Source: JBCCFW01 sp039029535 (GTDB lineage: Bacteria; Acidobacteriota; JBCCFW01). From it: a stretch of DNA of 19,374 nt. Under the pieces are notes generated by a model. The model was not told the origin of the DNA and did not search any database. It saw only the letters and a program-made list of their open reading frames with translations. This document shows, piece after piece, positions 11,309-19,361 of the stretch. Made by a program: the position numbers and the translations under genes. The stretch lies in the NCBI GenBank assembly GCA_039029535.1, contig JBCCFW010000152.1, forward strand, positions 1 through 19,374, in the 5' to 3' direction. Numbering within the stretch: position 1 is the stretch's first letter; each line of letters opens with the position of its first letter.

Positions 11309-11352
11309 GTGGACTTGACGGGGGAGCCCGGTGTCGACCAGGTTCCTCCGTC

Positions 11353-11419
11353 AACCCGAACCCTTCACGAGTCTCCTGCTCCGGCCGCTCGCGGCGAACA
11401 CTCATGAAGGGTCCGGGTT
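11353..11419. repeat. 19-base inverted repeat upstream of gene 2
   Basis: The arms 11353-11371 (AACCCGAACCCTTCACGAG) and 11401-11419 (CTCATGAAGGGTCCGGGTT) are inverted copies with 17 of 19 positions matching, separated by 29 bases. It lies 75 bases after gene 1 and about 70 before the gene 2 ATG. A TAGGAT at 11419-11424, a possible -10 box, abuts the right arm. It could be an operator, a long terminator stem for gene 1, or a leader structure. No such repeat precedes genes 1 or 3. Confidence 0.6.
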
Positions 11420-11452
11420 AGGATCTCGCGCGTTTCCTGGTACGACTGCGCG

Positions 11453-11472
11453 CCCCCGGGCTCGACCGGGGG
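11453..11472 (+). promoter_or_regulatory. Hairpin just before the gene 2 ribosome-binding site
   Basis: CCCCCGG (11453-11459) pairs with CCGGGGG (11466-11472) around a 6-base loop. It ends three bases before the GGAGAG ribosome-binding site of gene 2 (11475-11480), so it is close enough to affect ribosome access. Confidence 0.4.
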
Positions 11473-11487
11473 TTGGAGAGTGGAGCC

Positions 11488-14400
11488 ATGTCTCGATCTA
11501 CGCATTCCCCCCGCAAGCTCGGCGGGGTCTCCGGCCTCGTCCTCGTGTTCTCCCTCGGCCTGGCTGGAGCGGCGCTCGCCGGCAGCGGCGGCCCGGACAC
11601 CTTCGGCTACACGTGGATCGACTCCGACGAGGCGGGCTGCGACGCCCTGCTCCCGACCGACGGTCGCACCCTCGCCACCGAGGGAGACTTCTTCAACGGG
11701 GCGAGCTTCGACAACTTCCAGGGGCCCTTCCCGCTGACCATCGACTTCCCCTGGTACGAGCGGGTGCCCACGGAGTGGTTCATCCATCGCAACGGGCTCG
11801 TCTTCTTCGACACGCCGCCCGACACCACCCTCAACTCGCCCATGAACGTCCCCACCATGGGCGACGGGCCCCTCGGCTTCCTCGCGGCCTACTGGGACTT
11901 CCTGGGGGTCGAGCGACCGTCCTACTGGTACCAGTACTTCCCGGCCGAGGACCTGGTCCAGATCCGGATGCGCGCCACGACGGTCTTCACTGGCACGTCC
12001 GTCGAGTTCGACGTCTACCTCTACGAGGGAGGGGACGTCCGCATCCACTTCAGCGATCCGCCCAACATGCCCCGCAACGGCACCATCGGGACGGAGTCCT
12101 TCGACGAGACCGGCGGTCTTCCCATCCAGGAGATAGGGATGGCGCGCGGCGGTCTGATGATGCCCGACGACGGGCCCTTCGCCATCTGTCTCGACCGCGT
12201 GTCGACGCTGGACTGTGCGGCGGCCACGCCCATCTCCTGCGGCGTCACCATGGGCACCTCGCCGGGGATGCTCGCCGGTCCGGTGGGCGCCTACGGCTGC
12301 AGCGGTGGCGTGAGCTACGACGGCAACGAGGTTCTCTACGCCATCGACCTGCCCTTCCTCGGTGACATCGACGTCACCCTCGAGGCCGGCGGTCGCGACA
12401 TGGCGGTCTTCGTGCTCGGCGCCTGCGACGAGTGGAACTGCCTGGGCGGTGGCGGGCTCACGGGCACCGCCGACACCTTGGCGCCCGGTCGCTACTACAT
12501 CGTGGTCGACGCGCTCACGCCGGGTGACGAGGGGGCCTTCACGCTCACGGTGAACTGCACCGAGCTCTCGGTTCCCATCGCCTGTGAGGAGATGCGATCC
12601 GGCACCACCGTCGGTGAGCCCAACCGACTCCGCGGCTATCCCTGCCTTCCGACCGACAGCGATGGTCCGGACTTCTGGTACAGCGTCGACGTGCCGGCGG
12701 CCTCCAACCTCTCGGTTCGCGTGACGTCCGGCAGCGGCACCCTCGGAGCGGTGATCCTTCCGGCCGGGGCCGAGTTCCGCGCCGACAACTGCCTCCTCGG
12801 TGGCACTCCGAGCGTCACGCTCTTCGGTCCGACCCCGGGGACCTACCTGGTCGGCGTCGACGGTCCGGCCGGTCCCGGCGAGGCCTACGACATCGAGATC
12901 GCCTGTCAGCCGGTGCTCGACTGCGCCACCGCCGTCGACTTGAGCTGTGGCTCCATGATGATGGCCGACACCAGCGCGGGAGCTGCCGACATCGACGTCT
13001 ATCCCTGCTCGGCCAGCGTGTACGACGGACCCGAGCAGGTCTACCGCTTCGTCAATCCCGTCCGACAGCCGCTGTCGATCGTTCTCGACGACAGCATGAC
13101 GCCCGGGCTGGACCTGCTCTTCCTCGACGCCTGCAACGAGGGCAACTGCACCCAGCAGATCGACTCGGAGCTCGTGGCGGTCCTGCCGGCTGGCGAGTAC
13201 TTCCTCGTGGTCGACGGGGTCGCCGGCTCCGCCGGGCCCTACACGCTCTCGATCGACTGCCCGAACACCATCACGCCCGAGGTGGTGAGCTTCACGGGCG
13301 GACCGGGCGAGTGCATCGACGAGGCCAAGTCGGTCTCGCTGAACCCGCAGCTCTCGCGCACCGACGTGCTCTTCGCCATCGACCTCACCAACGGCATGGG
13401 GCCTGAGCAGAACCGCTTCGAGGCCGAGCTCGGGGACATCCTCGATGCCCTCGCGGCCGCCGTGCCCGATCTCGCCTACGGTCTGGTGTCGTTCCGTGAC
13501 TACGACACCGACGGAATCGGGATGATCGGCTGTGCCTACAACGCCTCGCGCTACGGCCGCGACGGCGACTACCCGTACCGTCTCGAGCAGCCCATCACCA
13601 ACATCCGAGCGCTGATGACGACGGCGGTCAACGGGCTGCCGGGTGCCGCCGGCGGTGGTGACGGCTTCGAGTCGTACACCCGCGTCGTGCACGAGGCTCG
13701 GGTCGACGACAGCATCGGTTGGCGTGAGGGGAGCCGGAGGGTGCTCATCACGCTCGGCGACAACATGGCCCACGACTGCAACTTCCTCGAGTGCGTCGGC
13801 GGCGTCGCGTCGTTCCCGTCGGGTGCCGACGTCGGTCGCGATGCCATTCCCGACACCGGCGACGAGCTCGTCATGCTCGACGAGATCGATGCCTTGGCTG
13901 CCGCGGGCATCTCGCTCATCCACCTGCACTCCAGCCCCTTCGGGGAAGACTCCGGTTTCAGCTACTTCGAGATCTGGGACTGCTGGGCCCAGCGCACCGG
14001 CGGTCGTGCCCTGATGCTCGAGGAGGACGGCGCGCCGTCTGGCGGCGGTAGCCTCGCCGACCTCATCGCCGGTGAGCTGGTCGCCCTGTCCAACGGCTGC
14101 TCGACCCTGCGGATGCAGGCCGAGCCCGGCTTCGAGGACTGGCTCGTCGATCCCGGCGAGACCCTGTCGATGCTGGCGCTGCCGCTCACGGCCGACTTCG
14201 ACATTCGCATTTGCATCCCCGAGGGCACGCCCGAGGGCGACGTCACCTTCGAGGTGCAGGCGCGTTGCTCGGGGGCCTTGTCCATCGCGCAGACCGTGCA
14301 GGTCACCGTCGACGAGTGCGCCCCCGACGGCGTGATGCCGCCGCCGGACCGGATGATCTGCCCCGGCGACGCCACCACGCTCGATGCTTCCGGCATGACT

Positions 14401-15198
14401 CTCGAGACCTGCCCCGGCGGCACGCCGGAGTTCGAGTGGTTCGACGAGGGCGGGATGTCGCTCGGGACCATGGCCATGCTGGACGTCATGCCGATGGTCG
14501 ACAGCATCTACTCGGTGCGGGTCACCTGCTCGACCGACCCGACCTGCTACTACGTCCGCACGGTGTCGGTCACCGTGGACGCGCCGAGCTTCGAGACGGC
14601 GACCGCCGCGGACCCGTCCGACTGCTTCACGGGGGTCGACTTGAGCTGGGAGGCCGCGAGCTTCCCGCGGGGTGGTGGCGTCTACAACGTGTACCGCAGC
14701 ACGATCGACTGCGCCGACGCGGTGATGCAGCCGCCCGTGGCGACCGGTCTCACGGACCTCACCTTCACCGACATGACCACCATGGCCGGCACGACTTACC
14801 ACTACGTCATCGAGGCCGAAGACGGGGCCGGCTCGGCTTGCCTGCCGCAAGGACCCGGCGGTGGCGCCGCGGCGCGGGTCTGCGTCATGCCCATCGAGGA
14901 CGTGGCCGGTGGCGGCTCCGTGCCCGACGGCGTCTTCGACGTCCTGCGGGTGAGCCACGTCGGTGACGAGGTCACGGTCTCCTGGGCCGCGTCCCGGGCC
15001 CTCCTGGCCGATGAGGAGTTCTACCTCCTCAAGGCCGTGGACTTGCCGACCAACCCGTTCAGCCGGGTGAACCCGATGGGGGACACCACCCTCGAGTACA
15101 CCGAGACGGACCTCGGCTCGCCGGTGCAGTTCTTCGACCTTCGGGTCAGCAACACCTGCGGAGCCATCTCCGAGGACGAGTACCCGCCTGGCCCGTGA
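11488..15198 (+). CDS. Secreted multidomain protein with vWA domain and altered MIDAS (array gene 2)
   Basis: This is a 1236-residue exported protein. The ATG at 11488 follows GGAGAG by seven bases and gives a clear signal peptide (basic HSPRK, hydrophobic core, cleavage after ALA at 31). An N-terminal beta-rich domain (about 34-238; GGPDTFGY start, FPWYERVPTEWFIHRNGLVFF, GDVRIHFSDPP) has the look of a nidogen-like domain. Three beta-sandwich modules follow (241-358, 359-474, 477-592), each opening with a Cys pair. The vWA domain is at about 622-868, then a beta segment (871-943), an Ig-like module (944-1031), a fibronectin III-like module (1034-1133) and the C-terminal block (1145-1236). The MIDAS motif is DLTNG at 632-636, Gly replacing the usual Ser. 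FRDYDTDGIG at 669-678 resembles a calcium loop. It aligns end to end with gene 3. Function is inferred from domains only. Confidence 0.87.
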   Translation: MSRSTHSPRKLGGVSGLVLVFSLGLAGAALAGSGGPDTFGYTWIDSDEAGCDALLPTDGRTLATEGDFFNGASFDNFQGPFPLTIDFPWYERVPTEWFIHRNGLVFFDTPPDTTLNSPMNVPTMGDGPLGFLAAYWDFLGVERPSYWYQYFPAEDLVQIRMRATTVFTGTSVEFDVYLYEGGDVRIHFSDPPNMPRNGTIGTESFDETGGLPIQEIGMARGGLMMPDDGPFAICLDRVSTLDCAAATPISCGVTMGTSPGMLAGPVGAYGCSGGVSYDGNEVLYAIDLPFLGDIDVTLEAGGRDMAVFVLGACDEWNCLGGGGLTGTADTLAPGRYYIVVDALTPGDEGAFTLTVNCTELSVPIACEEMRSGTTVGEPNRLRGYPCLPTDSDGPDFWYSVDVPAASNLSVRVTSGSGTLGAVILPAGAEFRADNCLLGGTPSVTLFGPTPGTYLVGVDGPAGPGEAYDIEIACQPVLDCATAVDLSCGSMMMADTSAGAADIDVYPCSASVYDGPEQVYRFVNPVRQPLSIVLDDSMTPGLDLLFLDACNEGNCTQQIDSELVAVLPAGEYFLVVDGVAGSAGPYTLSIDCPNTITPEVVSFTGGPGECIDEAKSVSLNPQLSRTDVLFAIDLTNGMGPEQNRFEAELGDILDALAAAVPDLAYGLVSFRDYDTDGIGMIGCAYNASRYGRDGDYPYRLEQPITNIRALMTTAVNGLPGAAGGGDGFESYTRVVHEARVDDSIGWREGSRRVLITLGDNMAHDCNFLECVGGVASFPSGADVGRDAIPDTGDELVMLDEIDALAAAGISLIHLHSSPFGEDSGFSYFEIWDCWAQRTGGRALMLEEDGAPSGGGSLADLIAGELVALSNGCSTLRMQAEPGFEDWLVDPGETLSMLALPLTADFDIRICIPEGTPEGDVTFEVQARCSGALSIAQTVQVTVDECAPDGVMPPPDRMICPGDATTLDASGMTLETCPGGTPEFEWFDEGGMSLGTMAMLDVMPMVDSIYSVRVTCSTDPTCYYVRTVSVTVDAPSFETATAADPSDCFTGVDLSWEAASFPRGGGVYNVYRSTIDCADAVMQPPVATGLTDLTFTDMTTMAGTTYHYVIEAEDGAGSACLPQGPGGGAAARVCVMPIEDVAGGGSVPDGVFDVLRVSHVGDEVTVSWAASRALLADEEFYLLKAVDLPTNPFSRVNPMGDTTLEYTETDLGSPVQFFDLRVSNTCGAISEDEYPPGP

Positions 15199-15241
15199 TT
15201 TCGTGGCGCTCATCCGCTCCAGGTCTCGTTTCGTAGACAAG

Positions 15242-15260
15242 GTGTGTCGAATTGACACGC
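15242..15260. terminator. Possible hairpin after gene 2
   Basis: GTGTC (15244-15248), loop GAATT and GACAC (15254-15258) form a 5-base-pair stem, extendable by a G-T and a G-C pair. It lies 43 bases after the gene 2 stop and may be a weak terminator. It also contains TTGACA at 15252-15257, but no matching -10 box lies 17 bases further. Confidence 0.3.
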
Positions 15261-15307
15261 GTTGCCCGTGACTCCAGCCTGGTCGGGTGGCCGTCCGGGC
15301 CCTCGCG

Positions 15308-15336
15308 TTGACCCCCCCTGGGGCGTGGCCTAACCT
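15308..15336 (+). promoter_or_regulatory. Sigma70-like promoter of secreted-protein gene 3
   Basis: TTGACC (15308-15313), a 17-base spacer and TAACCT (15331-15336) match the promoter before gene 1 in both boxes and spacing, while the spacers differ. A 13-base palindrome CCTCA-TGG-TGAGG (15334-15346) overlaps the -10 box and predicted start site, where a regulator could bind. Confidence 0.6.
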
Positions 15337-15364
15337 CATGGTGAGGCAGTAGACGCACGTGGAA

Positions 15365-15391
15365 CCCCGGCGCTCGCCTTCGAGCCCGGGG
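15365..15391 (+). promoter_or_regulatory. Strong leader hairpin of gene 3
   Basis: CCCCGG-C-GCTCG, loop CCTT, then CGAGC-CCGGGG: eleven base pairs with one bulged C (15371). It lies in the predicted leader, ending 42 bases before the chosen ATG. It is the most stable-looking of the three leader hairpins in the array. Confidence 0.45.
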
Positions 15392-15433
15392 ACGATGGGG
15401 ACCGAGGTGTCGTCGACTGCCCTCGGAGTTTCC

Positions 15434-18400
15434 ATGCCCTATCGCCATCAGACGTGGCGGGGAGAACGCAGGTTGGGGAACCTCGCGTCACTTCTCGCGA
15501 GCACCCTCCTGTTCGTCACCTTCGCCGCCAGCACTCAGGCGGGCATGGGAGGGCCTGACGACTTCGGCTACTTCTGGAACGACAGCGACGAGATGGTCTG
15601 CTCGGCCACCGACGCTCGTGACGGAACCGGGCTCGCCAACTCGGCCGAGTTCTTCGATGGCGTCGTCTTCCAGAACCGGATCGGGCCGTTCGACATCGGC
15701 TTCGCGTTCCCCTGGTACGAGCGCCTGGCGACTCAGGTGTGGATCAACCGGAACGGGCTGATCTTCTTCGAGCTCCCACCCGACTCGAGCTTCAACACCG
15801 CGCGGGCGATCCCCACGGCCATGGACGGACCGATGGGCTTCCTCGCTCCGTACTGGGACTTCCTCGGCACGCCGACCAACGGCGCGGTGACCTGGGAGAG
15901 CTTCCCCGCCGACGGTTACTTCCACCTGCGGATGAGCGCCACGACCGTGTTCACTGGTCAGCCGGTGGTCTTCGAGGTCTACCTCTTCGAGGGTGGCGAC
16001 GTTCGCATCTTCTACTCGGATCCGCCCAACGCTCCGCGCAACGGCACGATCGGCACTGAGAACTACGCCGAGAACACCGGTCTCGCCATTCAGAACATGG
16101 GCGTGCCCAGCGGCGGGATGATGATGCCCGACGGCGGCCCCTTCGCCATCTGCATCGACCGCGAGTCGCAGCTCGACTGCGCTGCCGCTCCCCCCATCAC
16201 CTGTGGCACGACCATGGGCACCTCGCCAGCGATGGTGCCGACCAACATCACTGGGTACGGCTGCTCGGCCGGCATCAACTACGACGGCAACGAGGCCATC
16301 TACGCCCTCGACGTTCCCTTCCTCGGCGACGTCGACATCACGCTGTCGGGGATCGGCGGTCGTGACATGGCCGTGTTCCTGCTGGACGGTTGCGACGAGT
16401 GGCTCTGCCTCGGCGGTGGTGGGACCACCGCCATGGGGACGACCCTCACGCCTGGCACCTACTACGTGGTCGTGGATGCGCTGACCCCCGGGGACGAGGG
16501 CGACTTCCAGCTCGACATCGCCTGCACGGAGCTGTCGACGGCGGTGACATGCGAATCGACGACCATGGGGACGACGATCGGCGCTCCCAACCGACTGGCC
16601 GGCTACGCTTGCCTGCCCGGCGACTTCAGCGGTCCCGACGTCTGGTACAGCATCAACGTGCCGCCGGCCTCGAACCTCAACGTGACGGTCACCTCGGCGT
16701 CGCTCACCCTCGGCGCGGTGATCCTGCGCTCGGGCGATGCTTTCGAGGCGAGCAGCTGCGTGTTGGGCGGCTCGCCGAACGTGACGCTCTTCGGAGCCGA
16801 TCCCGGCACCTACCTCATCGGTGTCGACGGGCCGATGGGGGCAGGGGAAGACTTCACGCTCCGGGTGACCTGCCAGCCCGAGATCGACTGCGCCGCGGCG
16901 ACGGACGTGATGTGCAACGAGTCGGTGATGGGGGACACGAGCCTGTCGGGGACCGACCTCGTGGCTTCCTACCCCTGCATCGCGGGCAATTTCTCCGGCA
17001 ACGAGCAGATCTATCGCTTCGACAACCCGGCGAGCCAGCCGATCTCGCTGGTCCTCGACGACTCGGCCGACACGAACCTCGACCTGTTCTTGCTCGACGC
17101 CTGCAACGAGGGCGACTGCATCGGCTTCGGCGACAACGAGATCAGCCGACTGCTCGATCCGGGCGAGTACTACATCGTGGTGGACGGCCAGGACGAGGCG
17201 GCGGCGCCCTTCGAGCTCTTCGTCATCTGCGCCAACTCGATCGATCCGGCCGTCATCTTCATCGACGGTGGCCCCGAGACCTGCGTCGAGGAGCACAAGA
17301 CGGTGTTCCTCACCCCGGCCATTCCGCGCGCCGACGTCATGTTCATGATCGACCTCACCGGCTCGATGATCGGGCCGCGGACCGAGCTCATCAACAACAT
17401 GACGAACCTCGTCACGCGCCTGGAAGAGGTCGTCAACGACGTCCACTTCGGGTTGATCTCCTACAAGGATTACGACACGACCGGCAATGGCCTCATGCCC
17501 TGCCCGTACAACGCGACGAACTTCGGTGGGGCCGGTGACTATCCCTACCGTCTCGAGCAGCCGATCACGGGCGACCGCATCCTCATGGAGAACGCGGTCA
17601 TGAACATCCCGCCGGCCAGCGGTGGCTTCGACGGACCGGAGGCCTACAGCCGGGCCATGTTCGAGCTCTACTCCGATCCCGGCATCGGCTGGCGCGACGG
17701 CTCGCGCAAGATCGCCGTCAACTTCGGCGACAACGTGCCGCACGACTGCAACATCCTGGAGTGCCTGGGCGCCACGTCCACGCTGTTCGAGCCCGGCATC
17801 GACGTCGGCCGAGACGGGATGCCCGACAGCGGTGACGAGCTGGCCATCCTCGACGTCATCCAGGGGCTGATCGACAACGACATCACCCTGATCCACATGA
17901 ACTCGGGCTCGGCCTCCGATTCCGGCTTCACCTACCTCGACATCTGGGACTGCTGGGCCGAGCAGACCGGCGGTGACGCTCTTCAGCTCAACTTCGACGG
18001 CACCGTTCCCGACGGGATCGATCTCGTCGACTACGTCGGCAACATCATCGACCAGCAGGGCAGCTTCTGCTCGACGCTGCGACTCGAGGCCGAGCCGGGC
18101 TTCGAGGACTGGGTCGTCGATGCGGGCGTGACCATCAACGATCGCGACCTTCCGACCAGCGCCGAGTTCGACATCCGGGTCTGCATCCCACCCGGCACGC
18201 CGGAAGGGGACTACAGCTTCGAGATTCAGGTGCTCTGTTCCGGCGGAGTGGTGATCGCGCAGACGATCGAGTCGTCGATCAGCGAGTGCGCTCCCGACGG
18301 CGTCGTCCCGCCACCCGATCGCGAGATCTGCCTGGGTGAGTCGACCATGCTCGACGCCTCGGGCATGACCCTCGAGGACTGCATGGGCGGAGTGGCCGAG

Positions 18401-19183
18401 TACGAGTGGTTCGACGGCATGGGCATGAGCATCGGTACGGGTCCGACCATCGACGTCACCCCAGCCTTCCCGACGATCTACTCGGTCGCGGTCACTTGCT
18501 CGACCGACCCGACCTGCAACTACACCCGACGAGTGCAGGTGGACGTCGACGCGCCGCCGATGTTCGACGTGGCCCGGGCGGTCGATGCCTCGAGCTGCAA
18601 CATCGGCATCGACCTGTCCTGGGACGCGGCGATCTTCGCCGGGGTCGACGGCACCTACAACATCTACCGGAGCACGGTGGACTGCGCCGACGCCTTGGCT
18701 CAGCCGCCGCTCATCATGGGGATCGCGGCCGACGAGCTCGGCTGGATCGACCTGACCACCACCGACGGGATGACCTACCACTACGTCATCGAGGCGGAGG
18801 GACCGGCGGGCACGCCTTGCATGCCGGTCGGTGCCGCGGGCGGTGCCGCGACGCGCATCTGCCTGCCGGCGGTGCTCGAGGACGGCTCGGCCACGGCCCC
18901 GCGGCCCGACGGTGTCTACGCGACCCTGCTCATGCGTCACGACGGCGAGGAAGTCACCGCGTACTGGGACGGCGCTCGGGCGCTCGGTGTCGGCGAGGAG
19001 TACTACCTCCTCAAGGCGCTCGACCGACCGACCGAGGCCTTCCGTCGGGTCAACCCGATGGGGGACACCACGCGTGAGTTCGTCGACCTCGACACGAGCT
19101 CGCCGCGGCAGTTCTTCGACCTCCGCGTCCAGAACGCCTGTGGCGACATCTCGCTCGACGAGTATCCGCCCACCGGGCCCTGA
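15434..19183 (+). CDS. Secreted multidomain protein with integrin-beta-like vWA domain (array gene 3)
   Basis: This is a 1249-residue exported protein. The ATG at 15434 has GGAG five bases before it and yields a signal peptide (basic RGERR, hydrophobic core, cleavage after TQA at 36). The frame is open to a GTG at 15359, but that would bury the signal peptide. Layout matches gene 2: N-terminal beta-rich domain (about 39-244), three pre-peptidase C-like sandwiches (247-364, 365-481, 484-600), vWA (630-878), beta segment (879-951), Ig-like module (952-1040; ICLGEST, EYEWFDG, TIYSVAVTCSTD), fibronectin III-like module (1041-1145) and C-terminal block (1157-1249). MIDAS-like DLTGS is at 640-644. 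The third sandwich module (DDSADTNLDLFLLDACNEG) is very close to that of gene 1. No membrane anchor is visible. Two hairpins follow the stop. Confidence 0.87.
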   Translation: MPYRHQTWRGERRLGNLASLLASTLLFVTFAASTQAGMGGPDDFGYFWNDSDEMVCSATDARDGTGLANSAEFFDGVVFQNRIGPFDIGFAFPWYERLATQVWINRNGLIFFELPPDSSFNTARAIPTAMDGPMGFLAPYWDFLGTPTNGAVTWESFPADGYFHLRMSATTVFTGQPVVFEVYLFEGGDVRIFYSDPPNAPRNGTIGTENYAENTGLAIQNMGVPSGGMMMPDGGPFAICIDRESQLDCAAAPPITCGTTMGTSPAMVPTNITGYGCSAGINYDGNEAIYALDVPFLGDVDITLSGIGGRDMAVFLLDGCDEWLCLGGGGTTAMGTTLTPGTYYVVVDALTPGDEGDFQLDIACTELSTAVTCESTTMGTTIGAPNRLAGYACLPGDFSGPDVWYSINVPPASNLNVTVTSASLTLGAVILRSGDAFEASSCVLGGSPNVTLFGADPGTYLIGVDGPMGAGEDFTLRVTCQPEIDCAAATDVMCNESVMGDTSLSGTDLVASYPCIAGNFSGNEQIYRFDNPASQPISLVLDDSADTNLDLFLLDACNEGDCIGFGDNEISRLLDPGEYYIVVDGQDEAAAPFELFVICANSIDPAVIFIDGGPETCVEEHKTVFLTPAIPRADVMFMIDLTGSMIGPRTELINNMTNLVTRLEEVVNDVHFGLISYKDYDTTGNGLMPCPYNATNFGGAGDYPYRLEQPITGDRILMENAVMNIPPASGGFDGPEAYSRAMFELYSDPGIGWRDGSRKIAVNFGDNVPHDCNILECLGATSTLFEPGIDVGRDGMPDSGDELAILDVIQGLIDNDITLIHMNSGSASDSGFTYLDIWDCWAEQTGGDALQLNFDGTVPDGIDLVDYVGNIIDQQGSFCSTLRLEAEPGFEDWVVDAGVTINDRDLPTSAEFDIRVCIPPGTPEGDYSFEIQVLCSGGVVIAQTIESSISECAPDGVVPPPDREICLGESTMLDASGMTLEDCMGGVAEYEWFDGMGMSIGTGPTIDVTPAFPTIYSVAVTCSTDPTCNYTRRVQVDVDAPPMFDVARAVDASSCNIGIDLSWDAAIFAGVDGTYNIYRSTVDCADALAQPPLIMGIAADELGWIDLTTTDGMTYHYVIEAEGPAGTPCMPVGAAGGAATRICLPAVLEDGSATAPRPDGVYATLLMRHDGEEVTAYWDGARALGVGEEYYLLKALDRPTEAFRRVNPMGDTTREFVDLDTSSPRQFFDLRVQNACGDISLDEYPPTGP

Positions 19184-19205
19184 GCACCCTCGGAGACGCC
19201 CGTTC

Positions 19206-19235
19206 GACGCCGGTCACGCTCGCGTGACCGGCGTC
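19206..19235 (+). terminator. Strong hairpin after gene 3
   Basis: GACGCCGGTCACG (19206-19218) and CGTGACCGGCGTC (19223-19235) form a perfect 13-base-pair stem with a 4-base CTCG loop, 22 bases after the gene 3 stop. There is no T tract. It is the strongest terminator-like structure in the window and probably marks the end of the array transcript. Confidence 0.7.
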
Positions 19236-19239
19236 CTCA

Positions 19240-19258
19240 GGACCCGCGTCACGGGTCC
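19240..19258 (+). terminator. Second hairpin after gene 3
   Basis: GGACCCG (19240-19246), loop CGTCA and CGGGTCC (19252-19258) form a 7-base-pair stem directly after the first terminator. Two hairpins in series suggest a firm stop to transcription. Confidence 0.5.
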
Positions 19259-19361
19259 CGCCCGAGCTTCGTAGAGAGCCTCGTGGACCCGTGAAGAGCT
19301 GGCTCCTTGAGTTCCGTAGCCCGGATCCGATGGTTTGAACGGGTTTTTCTGCCTCGGCCCG

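Larger units (their letters stand above)
8564..19183 (+). repeat. Tandem array of three paralogous secreted-protein genes
   Basis: Genes at 8564-11278, 11488-15198 and 15434-19183 are diverged direct copies. Shared signatures are HDCNxLEC, GRDxxPxxGDE, EDWxVD, a VNPMGD block, QFFDLRV and a DEYPP end. Identity looks around half by eye, with the C-terminal block and the Ig-like module strongest. Gene 1 is shorter because it lacks the N-terminal domain and one beta-sandwich. Intergenic gaps are 209 and 235 bases, each with its own control elements. Confidence 0.85.

Noticed and set aside
11315..11320. TTGACG as a -35 box for gene 2
   Set aside because: No acceptable -10 hexamer lies 16 to 18 bases downstream.
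15252..15257. Perfect TTGACA as a -35 box for gene 3
   Set aside because: The sequence 17 bases on is CAGCCT, a poor -10; the TTGACC/TAACCT pair further down is better and matches gene 1.
11365..15435. A 1356-codon open frame on the minus strand across gene 2, and similar long frames at 15488-18940 and 8600-10309
   Set aside because: They lie antisense to well-supported secreted proteins. Their translations are rich in Arg, Gly, Val, His and Asp without domains or signal peptide. High GC at third positions removes stop codons from the opposite strand.
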